In this document: piece after piece, positions 34,048 to 43,187 of the stretch | Numbering within the stretch: the stretch's first letter is position 1 | Layout of the letters: every line of letters begins with the position of its first letter | Assembly: GCF_000430725.1 (NCBI RefSeq) | Contig: NZ_KE387208.1 | Span: 215,145 to 279,144, forward strand | DNA from: Azohydromonas australica DSM 1124 | GTDB lineage: Bacteria > Pseudomonadota > Gammaproteobacteria > Burkholderiales > Burkholderiaceae_C | DNA: 64,000 bases | Direction of reading: 5' to 3' | Notes under the pieces: model-generated | The model's input: only the letters and a program-made list of their open reading frames with translations | What the model was told of the DNA's origin: nothing | Databases searched by the model: none | Program-made: the position numbers and the translations under genes

Positions 34048-34953
34048 ATGCAAGCCCAACTGCAGGCGCTGAACACCAAGCACGGCCTGGCGGCCGGCGA
34101 GTCCGGCAAGCCCGAGCGCCCGGACTGGACCATCGACCAGGGCTGGGAGCGCTACACCGCGCAGGAACACGGCGTGTGGAAGACGCTGTTCGAGCGCCAG
34201 TCGAAGCTGCTGCCCGGGCGGGCCTGCGACGAGTTCGTGCAGGGCATGCGCGAGCTGCCGATCGGGCCGGACGAGATTCCCGACTTCCGCCGCCTGTCGG
34301 AGGTGCTGATGAAGCGCACCGGCTGGCAGGTGGTGGCGGTGCCGGGCCTGGTGCCGGACGACGTCTTCTTCGAGCACCTGGCCCACCGGCGTTTCCCCTC
34401 GGGCCACTTCATCCGCAAGCCGCACGAGCTGGACTACCTGGAGGAGCCTGACGTCTTCCACGACGTCTTCGGCCACGTGCCGATGCTGATGAACCCGGTC
34501 ATCGCCGACTACATCCAGGCCTACGGCGAGGGCGGCCTGCGCGCGCAGCGCCTGGGTCGCCTGACGCAGCTGGCGCGGGTGTACTGGTACACGGTGGAGT
34601 TCGGCCTGCTGCGGCAAAAGGAAGGGCTGCGCATCTACGGCGCGGGCATCGCCTCCTCCAGCACCGAGAGCGTGTTCTCGCTGGAGAGCCCATCGCCCAA
34701 CCGGATCCGCTTCGACCTGGAGCGCGTGATGCGCACGCACTACCGCATCGACGACTTTCAGGAGAGCTACTTCGTCATCGACGACCTGGAGCAGCTGCTG
34801 GAGCTTTCGCGCATCGACTTCGCGCCGCTGTACGAGCGCGTGGACGATGGCGGCCCGGCGTACCGGCCGGGCGAGGTGCTGCCCGGCGATCAGGTCATTC
34901 ATCGGGGCACGGGTGCGTACCACGCCGGCCGTCTCAAGGGAGCGCTGAAATGA
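34048..34953 (+). CDS. phhA: phenylalanine 4-monooxygenase
   Basis: This 301-residue iron- and tetrahydropterin-dependent enzyme converts phenylalanine to tyrosine. Iron ligands are visible as the two His of FHDVFGHVPML (about 136-141) and the Glu of VYWYTVEFGLL. The ATG at 34048 is chosen because GGAGG lies 7 bases upstream; the in-frame ATGs at 34033 and 34042 would place that sequence inside or against the start codon. The protein lacks the regulatory domain of the animal enzyme, as is normal in bacteria. Its last four bases overlap the SDR gene downstream. Confidence 0.96.
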   Translation: MQAQLQALNTKHGLAAGESGKPERPDWTIDQGWERYTAQEHGVWKTLFERQSKLLPGRACDEFVQGMRELPIGPDEIPDFRRLSEVLMKRTGWQVVAVPGLVPDDVFFEHLAHRRFPSGHFIRKPHELDYLEEPDVFHDVFGHVPMLMNPVIADYIQAYGEGGLRAQRLGRLTQLARVYWYTVEFGLLRQKEGLRIYGAGIASSSTESVFSLESPSPNRIRFDLERVMRTHYRIDDFQESYFVIDDLEQLLELSRIDFAPLYERVDDGGPAYRPGEVLPGDQVIHRGTGAYHAGRLKGALK

Positions 34954-35657
34954 GCCAGGAGCAACAACGGGTGGTGGTGGTCACGGGCGCCGCGGGCAAC
35001 CTGGGCCGGGCCGTGGCGCGGGTGTTCTCGGACGGCGGCGACCGGCTGGTGCTGGTGGACCGCTCCCGCGACGCGCTGACTGCGGTCTTCGGCGCCGACG
35101 GCGAATCGCGGATGCTGGCGGGCGTCGACCTGCTGGACCAGGACGCGGTGAACGGCCTGGGCCGCGCCGCCCTGGAGCGCTTCGGACGCATCGACGTGCT
35201 GTGCAACCTGGCCGGCGGCTTCCGCATGGGCGAGGCGGTGCACGAGACCAGCGACGGCACCTGGGACGCGCTGTTCGACCTCAATGCCCGGAGCGTGCTG
35301 CACGCCGTGCGGGCGGTGGTGCCGCACATGCTGGCGCGCGGCGGTGGCAAGGTCGTCAACGTGGGGGCGTTCAGCGCGCAGAAGGGCGTTGCGCAGATGG
35401 GCGCCTACACCGCGTCCAAGGCCGTGGTGGCCCGGCTGACCGAAGCGATGGCCGCGGAGCTGCGCACGCGGGGCATCAACGTCAACTGCGTGCTGCCTTC
35501 CATCATCGACACCCCGGAGAACCGGCAGGCCATGCCCGAGGCCGACCCGGCGTCGTGGGTGGCGCCGGCCGACTTGGCGCAGGTCATTCACTTCCTGGCT
35601 TCCGCAGGCGCGAGGGCGATCCACGGCGCGTCCATCCCGGTGACGGGACTGTCGTGA
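34950..35657 (+). CDS. short-chain dehydrogenase, candidate quinonoid dihydropteridine reductase
   Basis: This 235-residue SDR has GAAGNLGRA for the cofactor, and Tyr-Lys in AYTASKAVVARL (about 150-154). It ends in LPSIIDTPENRQAMPEADPASW. That last motif, DTPxNRxxMPEADxxSW, is shared with animal quinonoid dihydropteridine reductase as I recall its sequence. The gene overlaps phhA by four bases (ATGA), so it is made with the hydroxylase and carbinolamine dehydratase. Recycling of dihydropterin with NAD(P)H would complete the cofactor cycle. A general-purpose SDR cannot be excluded. Confidence 0.8.
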   Translation: MSQEQQRVVVVTGAAGNLGRAVARVFSDGGDRLVLVDRSRDALTAVFGADGESRMLAGVDLLDQDAVNGLGRAALERFGRIDVLCNLAGGFRMGEAVHETSDGTWDALFDLNARSVLHAVRAVVPHMLARGGGKVVNVGAFSAQKGVAQMGAYTASKAVVARLTEAMAAELRTRGINVNCVLPSIIDTPENRQAMPEADPASWVAPADLAQVIHFLASAGARAIHGASIPVTGLS

Positions 35658-35871
35658 CGGGCTGAACCCCGCGCGGCGCTGCCCGGAGCCCGCAGGCGGA
35701 TTGCAAAGGTGTGGAAAACGGCGACGGAGCTTGATCTGGCTCAGGTCTGGACGGGCCTGTGTGCAAGTGGGATGACACGGGCAGCAAATTGTTGCTTCAG
35801 AATGTTACCGTTTCCGCATTCCTGCCCCGCGGCGCCGGCCGGCGCGCGGCCAGGGATGCAGTGCCCCCACC

Positions 35872-37410
35872 ATGGAATACAGCCCCCTCCTACAAAGCCG
35901 CCTGTCGGCCCACGCGTCCTCGCCCGCCATCCTGATCGTCGAGGACGACGCGGTCATCGCGCTCGACCTGCAGCTGCAGCTGGAGGACATGGGCTACCGG
36001 GTGGTCGGTCCGGCCGACAGCGCCGCGTTGGCCCTGTCGCTGGTGCTGGATCACCGGCCGGACCTGGTGCTGATGGACATCAACATCCGCGGTCCGGTCA
36101 ACGGCGTGCAGGCGGCCGAGCAGCTGCGGCGCGCGGGCTCGTCGCAGCCGGTCATCTTCCTGACCTCGCACACCGACGTCGGCACGGTGACGCAGGCCGT
36201 GGGCGCCACGCCCTACGGCTACCTCAGCAAGCCGTTCCAGTCCGATGAGCTGCGCGCGAGCATCGAGGTGGCGCTGGCTCGGGCGCAGATGGAGCGGCGG
36301 CTGCTGGACAGCGAGCAGCGCTGGCGCCACGTCTTCGACGATGCGCCGCTGGGCATGGCGCTGGTGTCGCTGCAGGGCGACGTTCTGCAGGCCAATGCCA
36401 CGCTGGCGCGGCTGCTGGGGCTGGAGGCGGCGCAGCTGCAGGGCCGCCAGCACGCGGCGCTGCTGCATCCCGAGGACGTCGCGATGCAGGCGCAGCAGCT
36501 GCAGGCGCTGCGCGAGGGCGGCAGCCGCAGCGTGCAGTTCGAGCAGCGCTACCTGCGCAGCGACGGCGGGGAGCTGTGGACGCAGGTCAGCGTGTCGCTG
36601 CTGGAGCCGCACGACGCCATGCCGCGCCTGCTCTACCAGGTGCAGGACCTCAGCGCGCAGAAGGACGCGCAGCGCCGCAGCGCCGAGCTGGAGGAGCAGC
36701 GCCGGGCACTGGAGCGGCGCCAAGCGCAGCAGCAGGCGCAGGCGCAGCTGCTGTCGCGCGTGAGCCACGAGATGCGCACGCCGCTCAACGCGGTGCTGGG
36801 CTTCACGCAGCTGCAGCGGCTGATGCCCGCGGACGGCTCCAGCCCGCAGGCGGGCGAGTACCTGGGCCACATCGAGTCCGCGGGCCGCCACCTGCTGGCG
36901 ATGGTGGACGACCTGCTGGTGCTGCAGCGCGCGCACGAGGGGCAGCTGCAGCTGGCACTGGCCTCGGTGCCGCTGGCGCGCTGCGTGCGGCACGCGCTGT
37001 CGCTGCTCATGCCGCAGGCGCAGGCACAGCAGGTCGAGCTGGTGGGCGAGGTGCCGGCGCAGCTGGCTGTGGTCGCCGACGAGACGCGGCTGCACCAGAT
37101 CCTCTCCAACCTGGCGAGCAACGCCATCAAGTACAACCGCCCGGGCGGCGAGCTGCGCGTGACGGCGCACTGCGAGCTTGGGCGGGTGCGTATCGAGTTC
37201 AGCGACAACGGCATCGGCATGACGGCCGAGCAGCTGCAGCAGGTGTTCCAGCCCTTCGCGCGCGCCGGGCGCGAGCGCTCGGCCATCCCCGGCACCGGGC
37301 TGGGCCTGGTGATCTCGCGCCGCTTGGCCGAAGCCATGGGCGGCAGCCTGGGCATTGATGCGCGCAGCGGGGGCGGCACGGTCGCCACGCTGGAGCTGGA
37401 CGCGGGCTGA
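35872..37410 (+). CDS. soluble hybrid sensor histidine kinase (REC-PAS-HisKA-HATPase)
   Basis: This 512-residue protein has an N-terminal receiver domain (about 18-132) with phospho-acceptor Asp69 in LVLMDINIRG. A PAS domain (about 146-260) and a coiled coil rich in Gln/Arg (about 262-292) follow. The HisKA segment has phospho-His299 in RVSHEMRTPLN. The HATPase region has the N-box ILSNLASNAIKYN, FSDNGIGM and GTGLGLVISRR. There is no transmembrane segment, so it senses a cytoplasmic cue or input from a partner kinase through its receiver. No response regulator gene is adjacent. The 214-base gap before it probably holds its promoter. Confidence 0.93.
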   Translation: MEYSPLLQSRLSAHASSPAILIVEDDAVIALDLQLQLEDMGYRVVGPADSAALALSLVLDHRPDLVLMDINIRGPVNGVQAAEQLRRAGSSQPVIFLTSHTDVGTVTQAVGATPYGYLSKPFQSDELRASIEVALARAQMERRLLDSEQRWRHVFDDAPLGMALVSLQGDVLQANATLARLLGLEAAQLQGRQHAALLHPEDVAMQAQQLQALREGGSRSVQFEQRYLRSDGGELWTQVSVSLLEPHDAMPRLLYQVQDLSAQKDAQRRSAELEEQRRALERRQAQQQAQAQLLSRVSHEMRTPLNAVLGFTQLQRLMPADGSSPQAGEYLGHIESAGRHLLAMVDDLLVLQRAHEGQLQLALASVPLARCVRHALSLLMPQAQAQQVELVGEVPAQLAVVADETRLHQILSNLASNAIKYNRPGGELRVTAHCELGRVRIEFSDNGIGMTAEQLQQVFQPFARAGRERSAIPGTGLGLVISRRLAEAMGGSLGIDARSGGGTVATLELDAG

Positions 37411-37526
37411 GCTGCCGCGCCCTTGGCTGGCCAGCTGCCGGCGCTCTCCCGGACCTGATGGGCGCGCAACCTGCTCCGTAGGCCATGGAGCTCCGGAGGC
37501 GGAGCCCGTGACGGGGAGACGGGTTC

Positions 37527-38540
37527 ATGGATCGAGCGAGGGTTTTCAAGGCTGCCTGGCGGCTGGGCTGCGCCGTGGCGGCGCTGGGCGGTGGCGTGGT
37601 GCATGCGCAGGGCGGCGACCACGTGACGCTCACCAGCGACGGCAGCGCGCCAATCGCACCAGTCGCGTCGGCGCTGGCCGCTGGCGCGGGTGAGGCCTTC
37701 GCGGGCGCGCTGCGTGCGGGCATGGCGCCGGATGCTGCGGCGGAGCGGCCCGCCATGAAGCTCGGCGGCGCCGAGCTGGAAGCCTTCAACCGCCGCTACC
37801 CCCCGAAAGTGCCGCCCTATGCGCGGCGCGGGACGGACGTGCGGCCGGAGAGCGTGGTGGGTGCGGACCGGCGCTTCAGGGTGTACCCGCGCGAGTCGGG
37901 CTTTCCGTACCGCGCCATCGGGCTGTTGACCTACACCCAGGGCAGCAGCAGCTACAGCTGCACAGGCTTCCTCATCAGCAAGGACACGGTGGCGACGGCC
38001 GGACACTGCGTCTACGACGGTGACTGGAGCACCCACGTGCGCTTCTATCCGGCCTACAACGCTGGCGCGGCGCCCTTCGGCTCCTGCGGCGCACGGCGGC
38101 TGTTCGCCGTGGCCCGCTGGGTCCAGAGCAGCTTCGACAACGGCAGCGAAGACTTCGACTACGGCGCCGTGAAGCTCAACTGCGAGATCGGCAGGACCAC
38201 CGGCTGGCTCGGCTACTACGCGACGCCGGATTCGCTGGTGGGCCTGCCGGTGCTGCTGATGGGCTACGCCGGGGACAAGTCGCCGCCGAAGTCGCTGTGG
38301 GGAGCCAGCGGCGGCATCGCCATCAGCGAGCCGCGCAAGCTGCGCTACCAGCTCGACACCGCCAGCGGCGAGAGCGGCTCGCCCGTGATCGAGGCCGACC
38401 GCGGTGCCAGCCGGGCCAAGTGCTTCGGCACCTGCGCGGTGGGCATCCACACCTATGCCGCCGAAGGCGGCAACAACAGCGCCACGCGCATCAACCGGGC
38501 GGTGGCTGACAACCTCACCACCTGGAAGAACGCGCCCTGA
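37527..38540 (+). CDS. secreted trypsin-like serine protease (V8/glutamyl-endopeptidase type)
   Basis: This 337-residue protein has a signal peptide (about 1-28, VVHAQ) and a pro-region to about residue 110. A chymotrypsin-fold protease domain follows, with catalytic His in VATAGHCVYDG, Asp in EDFDYGAVKL and Ser in SGESGSPVIEA. Extra Cys residues (YSCTG, GSCGARR, KLNCEIG, CFGTCAVG) suggest disulfides, consistent with life outside the cytoplasm. It is probably made as a zymogen. It follows the kinase gene by 116 bases but an operon is not evident. Confidence 0.92.
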   Translation: MDRARVFKAAWRLGCAVAALGGGVVHAQGGDHVTLTSDGSAPIAPVASALAAGAGEAFAGALRAGMAPDAAAERPAMKLGGAELEAFNRRYPPKVPPYARRGTDVRPESVVGADRRFRVYPRESGFPYRAIGLLTYTQGSSSYSCTGFLISKDTVATAGHCVYDGDWSTHVRFYPAYNAGAAPFGSCGARRLFAVARWVQSSFDNGSEDFDYGAVKLNCEIGRTTGWLGYYATPDSLVGLPVLLMGYAGDKSPPKSLWGASGGIAISEPRKLRYQLDTASGESGSPVIEADRGASRAKCFGTCAVGIHTYAAEGGNNSATRINRAVADNLTTWKNAP

Positions 38541-38555
38541 GGCGACGGCACGCGC

Positions 38556-38789
38556 TCAGCGCGCCTTGTTGCAACCCTCGGCGCACACGAGCTGGTTCTT
38601 GCCCAGCAGGCGCTTGGTGGTGAGCTCGGCGCGCGGGCGGTGCGTGCCGCACTTGAAGCACGACATGGTGGTCTGGTGCATGCCGGTGCTGCCGCCGGAG
38701 CTGAAGGGCGAGCCGGCGGCCTTGCGCTTGTAGCGAAGACCGTCGTCCTGGATGACGGTGGAGGGCGGCTGCTGGTCTTGGGGTTTCAT
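38556..38789 (-). CDS. small zinc-ribbon-like protein
   Basis: This 77-residue basic protein has a CFKCG motif at about 44-48 and a C-terminal CAEGCNKAR, together giving four Cys suited to binding one zinc. The segment HRPRAELTTKRLLGKNQLVC between them is Lys/Arg-rich. It resembles small conserved proteins of Burkholderiales with no assigned role; nucleic-acid binding is possible. The gene is convergent with the protease gene, 15 bases away. Confidence 0.7.
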   Translation of the reverse strand: MKPQDQQPPSTVIQDDGLRYKRKAAGSPFSSGGSTGMHQTTMSCFKCGTHRPRAELTTKRLLGKNQLVCAEGCNKAR

Positions 38790-39465
38790 CGTGGGGTCCT
38801 GCTGATCAGTTCTTCCTGGGCCATGGGTTCACGCTCCCATTGCGGTGGATTGGAAAAGCGCGCGGGCTGCAAGGGGCAGCAGCGAACGCACGCCGGCATT
38901 CGGGCCGCGGGCCCTGAAAATTCTCGGTGGCGAAGGTTTCTGTGAAAGTCATCCAATAAACCGGCACCCGCGGGCCACGGCCGCAGGGCCTTGGTCACGC
39001 GGGATGCTGCGAGGGTGGTCAAAACAGGGCCCGGCCGCACCGACCGGGAGCCGGGACCGGTGTTCGCGCCGCGCGGGCAGCGACTTCACCGGTGGAAGCG
39101 ACCGAGCAGTGGACCGTGGCGCCGGCCCGCGACGGTCGGGCGCGGGCCATGAGGCCTGGACCGCCGAATGCGGACCGTCGCAAAAATGGTATCAGTTACA
39201 GGCGGCTGACCCGGTCCCCGTGAAAAGCGACCTTGCCACTGGCGCGTTTTTCGCTTGCTTGCGTTTCACACTGCTGCTTGGCCGGGGTGCAAACACCGCC
39301 AGCATCCCGTTAGGGAAGTCAGGCGTGGTTTTTCGAACAAAAAGTTCAATACTTGAATACCACCTGATTTTCGTGAAACTGTAATATTGTCCTACAAGGC
39401 GAGCCGCTTGCTCCTGTCGTTGTACAGGGTGCCTCCACCGGGCTTGGCTTCAATCCTGCCGATCG
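38790..39465 (+). other. 676-base intergenic region upstream of the H-NS-like gene
   Basis: No coding sequence is convincing here. The second half (from about 39180) becomes markedly more AT-rich than the rest of the window, with a TTTTTCGAACAAAAAG run, a TTCAA-TAC-TTGAA palindrome at 39345-39357 and TAATAT at 39382-39387. The AT-rich part is suited to autoregulation by an H-NS-like protein, whose gene follows. Confidence 0.5.
39345..39357. promoter_or_regulatory. TTCAA-TAC-TTGAA palindrome in the H-NS-like gene's upstream region
   Basis: A perfect 13-bp inverted repeat in a locally AT-rich stretch lies about 110 bases before the start of the H-NS-like gene. TTGAAT inside it could also serve as a -35 hexamer, though no well-spaced -10 was found. 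It is a candidate operator. Confidence 0.3.
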
Positions 39466-39786
39466 ATGACCGACGACCTCGACAACGCAAGCAAGGCGCG
39501 GCGCATCGCGCTGCACCAGATTCGGCAACTGATGGAGTTCTGGAACATCGGTCCGGACGAGCTCGGCGATCCGAAAGTGGTCCCGGTGCTGCCGCGAAAT
39601 TCGCCGCCGCTGGGCTATGTGAAATACCGCCATCCCCTTACCGGAGAAACCTGGAACGGCGACGGCGAGCATCCGGAATGGCTGCGCAAGGCGCTGCTCA
39701 AGGAGGGCTACCGCGTGGTGGAACTCAAGCCGGAATACCAGCAGGAGCAGCAGGCGCTGCAGCAGCAGGGCGCCGGTCCGGGCTGA
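39466..39786 (+). CDS. H-NS-family nucleoid-associated protein
   Basis: This 106-residue protein has an N-terminal helical part (ARRIALHQIRQLMEFWNIGPDEL, about 11-33). The C-terminal domain reads VKYRHPLTGETWNGDGEHPEWLRKALLKEGYRVVEL (about 52-87), which has the H-NS C-domain spacing. The DNA-contacting loop is normally rich in Arg (G-R-G-R-x-P); here it is GDGEHPEWL, acidic instead. This type is common in Comamonadaceae as I recall. It may bind DNA differently or modulate a full-length H-NS. It sits behind an AT-rich upstream region. Confidence 0.75.
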   Translation: MTDDLDNASKARRIALHQIRQLMEFWNIGPDELGDPKVVPVLPRNSPPLGYVKYRHPLTGETWNGDGEHPEWLRKALLKEGYRVVELKPEYQQEQQALQQQGAGPG

Positions 39787-39930
39787 GTTTCCCGCCGTCG
39801 ACGCGCGGCCCGAGACGCCTGGGGTGCGGCTGGCGGCGCGGCTGGATTTGATGTTCGTTTCCGGAGTGCCGGTCGCGGTGCACGCACCTACAGTCGCGCC
39901 ACCGCAGTGATTTCCGGACCCCCACCCGCC

Positions 39931-41055
<1,125 letters not shown>

Positions 41056-41089
41056 GCCGGGCGGCGCCTGGGGTGCCGGATCGATCAGG

Positions 41090-41524
41090 TCATTGCGGCT
41101 GGCGCAGCAGCTTGTCCATGCGCGCCTGGGCGAAGCGGTCGATCACCATGCGCTGCCAGCCCGGGGCGCTCTCGATCATGGTGTTGGCGCGGGCACCGCA
41201 CTGGCTGCGCAGCGCCTGGGCCTGCGGCGCCGGCAGGGCGCGCACGCTGGCCTCGGCCTGCGCCAGCTCCGCCTTGGCTTCGTCCTCGTTGCCCAGCGCA
41301 TGCTGCAGGTACGCCTCGCCAATGAAGGCGCCGCCCTGGCGCAGCACCTGCAGCAGTTCGGAGCGGCGCGCCGCGTCGCCCTCCTTCACCTGCTGCGCCA
41401 GGTCGTTGGAATGCAGCTTGAGCGCTGCGACGCAGCGCAGCTTGTCGGATTCGGCCGCGGCGTGCGCGGAGACGGCGAAGGCCAGCAGCAGGGCGCCGGC
41501 CGCGAGAAGAGGCTTTGCAACCAT
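41090..41524 (-). CDS. secreted protein of unknown function
   Basis: I do not recognise this 144-residue protein. It has a signal peptide (MVAKPLLAAGALLLAFAVSA, cleavage near AHA/AAE). The mature part is helical with two Cys (LRCVAALKL and LRSQCGARA). The region NEDEAKAELAQAEASVRALP looks like a TPR-type helix pair. It probably lives in the periplasm. It is convergent with ada and stands alone. Confidence 0.7.
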   Translation of the reverse strand: MVAKPLLAAGALLLAFAVSAHAAAESDKLRCVAALKLHSNDLAQQVKEGDAARRSELLQVLRQGGAFIGEAYLQHALGNEDEAKAELAQAEASVRALPAPQAQALRSQCGARANTMIESAPGWQRMVIDRFAQARMDKLLRQPQ

Positions 41525-41770
41525 GCGTCGATTGTCGCCATGGTTGCCGTGCCTGGGGCTAACGGGGGACTTCGGCCCCTGTGCGGGCCGCGCATCACGA
41601 CAGCTGCCGGGCGTGCCAGGAACCCGGGAGCGCCACATGCTGCATCCGCACAAACCCCAAGTGGCCGCTGCGGGCAGCTTGCAGTGGCCGGCGGGGTTGT
41701 GTTGCAGGCCAAGGCCGGCGTTGCTGGCGGCGGTCCCTGACTTTGTTGACGACCTCAGGAGCCTCACTCC

Positions 41771-42121
41771 ATGTCCACCGACTTGATGCAGCCCTTCATG
41801 GCCCCGTTCACCAAGCTGGCGCAATCCAATCTCGAGCTTTTCACCAAGTTCTCGCTCTCGCCCGAGGCTGTGGCGCAGGCGATGGCCCAGGCGCAGCGCA
41901 TCTTCATGCAGCAGTCGCCTGCCAGCCTGGCGCCGATGCAGGTTTCGCCCAATGCGATTGCCGACCTGATGATGGGCTTGATGAAGAACTACATGGAGTT
42001 CCTCATGGAGCTTGGCCAAGGCAGCGCCGCGCTGATGCAGCAGGCGCCGACCACGCTGGCCAAGGCGACGCAGCAGGCCACCCGCCAGGCCACTGCGGCG
42101 GCCATGCCGCCAACGGCCTGA
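41771..42121 (+). CDS. phasin-like PHA granule-associated protein
   Basis: This 116-residue protein is amphipathic and almost wholly helical. It opens MSTDLMQPFMAPFTKLAQSN and is rich in Met, Gln, Ala and Phe, without charged clusters. The FTKLAQSNLELFTKFS pattern is typical of phasins, which coat polyhydroxyalkanoate granules. It is shorter than common phasins (130-190). CAGGAG precedes the ATG and a strong intrinsic terminator follows, so it is a single-gene unit, consistent with high expression. Confidence 0.7.
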   Translation: MSTDLMQPFMAPFTKLAQSNLELFTKFSLSPEAVAQAMAQAQRIFMQQSPASLAPMQVSPNAIADLMMGLMKNYMEFLMELGQGSAALMQQAPTTLAKATQQATRQATAAAMPPTA

Positions 42122-42140
42122 AACTCTCCGCGCCCACCGC

Positions 42141-42170
42141 ACCGGCCGCCTCGCGCGGCCGGTTTTTTTT
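42141..42170 (+). terminator. strong intrinsic terminator after the phasin-like gene
   Basis: Nine-base arms ACCGGCCGC/GCGGCCGGT (42141-42149 and 42155-42163) enclose CTCGC and run directly into eight T residues. This is the most canonical terminator in the window. Confidence 0.93.
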
Positions 42171-42229
42171 GGGCACCGGCTTTCCAAGGATGAGCACGCA
42201 GCCGTTGAAAAGGTTGATAGACCCTTCAT

Positions 42230-42542
42230 TACAACATACACGAGGCACCCTAAAACCCGACCAACGGAAATCTCGTGAGACCCCGGAAAACCCAACGTCT
42301 CCAACCTCCTTATTGCCGAGCCTGTATTTCCCTTGATTTCCCTCACACAGCCGGCCCACCACCAGCAAGCGCGAGGCGTTCGGAGCGGCATGGGCGGAAT
42401 TACCGAACCCCGGCCATCGAAAAAACGAGTCCTCAATTCCAGTGAGGCAGGGGAGAGCAGGGGAAAGGAAGGATCTGGGCGGATTAGCATTCAACGGAAT
42501 CCGCAGGAGAGCAGGGTTTGAGAGCGCTTCGTGTATGTTGTA
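42230..42542. mobile_element. 313-base gene-free segment bounded by inverted repeats, MITE-like
   Basis: TACAACATACACGAGG at 42230-42245 is matched in inverted orientation by 42527-42542 with one mismatch. Between the arms the composition is less GC-rich than the flanks, and no gene is supported. If the outermost TA is taken as the target duplication, the layout resembles a non-autonomous element of the Tc1/mariner-IS630 type, but no transposase is present. The alternative is a pair of regulatory sites. Because the gap between the phasin terminator and the tetR end is otherwise empty, insertion of a small element is plausible. Confidence 0.4.
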
Positions 42543-42587
42543 TTTCAGTTCACGCCGACCGGGTGGCGCCCCTGCCCCGCGATCCGC

Positions 42588-43187
42588 TCAGGCCTCGATC
42601 AGTGCCTGCACCAGGCGCCGGATCTGCGTCACCAGCTGCGGCTTGTCCATGGCCGGGTCGCGCACGCTGCGCACCATGAGGCCGTCGAACAGCGCTGCCA
42701 GCACCGAGGCGCGGGCGCGCAGCGTGGCCGCGTCCAGGGACAGCCCGCGCTGGCCCAGCGCCGCGCTCAGCAGCGCCTGGCAGCGCTCGCGGCTGGCGGC
42801 GTCGGCCGCCTGCACCACGGCAGCGAGCTTCGGATTGCGTCCCGCCTCCGCCGCCACCTCCAGCCGCAGCGCGGCATCGGGCAGGGCGGTGCAGTCGCTC
42901 ACGCCGTGGCATACCCCGTCGAGCATGGCCTGCGCCACGTCGGGGCCGCGCAGCATGGCCTCGGCCTTGGCCAGCCACAGCGCCTGGTCGCGCGCCACGA
43001 TGGCGGCGATCAGCTCTTCCTTGTTTTCGAACAGGTTGTAGATGTGGCCCGGGCTCATGCCGGCCGTGCGCGCGATCTCCGCCATGCTCGCGCCGTGGAA
43101 GCCGTGCGCGCGGAAGCACTGCGCCGCGGCGTCGAGCACCTGCTGGCGGCGCTGCTCCGCGCGCTCGGTATCGGTCAGCGGGGCCAT
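42588..43187 (-). CDS. TetR/AcrR-family transcriptional repressor of the efflux operon
   Basis: This 199-residue protein has an N-terminal TetR HTH (GFHGASMAEIARTAGMSPGHIYNLFENKEELIAAI, about 28-62) and an all-helical ligand-binding C-terminal domain. Its start codon overlaps the stop of the outer-membrane-factor gene (ATGA), making it the fourth gene of the efflux operon. This is unlike the common divergent arrangement. A negative feedback loop on the promoter upstream of the membrane fusion gene is likely, with a pump substrate as inducer. Confidence 0.92.
   Translation of the reverse strand: MAPLTDTERAEQRRQQVLDAAAQCFRAHGFHGASMAEIARTAGMSPGHIYNLFENKEELIAAIVARDQALWLAKAEAMLRGPDVAQAMLDGVCHGVSDCTALPDAALRLEVAAEAGRNPKLAAVVQAADAASRERCQALLSAALGQRGLSLDAATLRARASVLAALFDGLMVRSVRDPAMDKPQLVTQIRRLVQALIEA

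Noticed and set aside
35731..35744. FNR/ANR-like box TTGATCTGGCTCAG upstream of the histidine kinase
   Set aside because: Only the left half-site matches; the right half differs at two of five positions, within chance expectation.
42003..42494. A minus-strand frame of 163 codons covering the 42230-42542 segment
   Set aside because: It runs through the inverted repeat and the phasin terminator, shows no recognisable domain and has no ribosome binding site.
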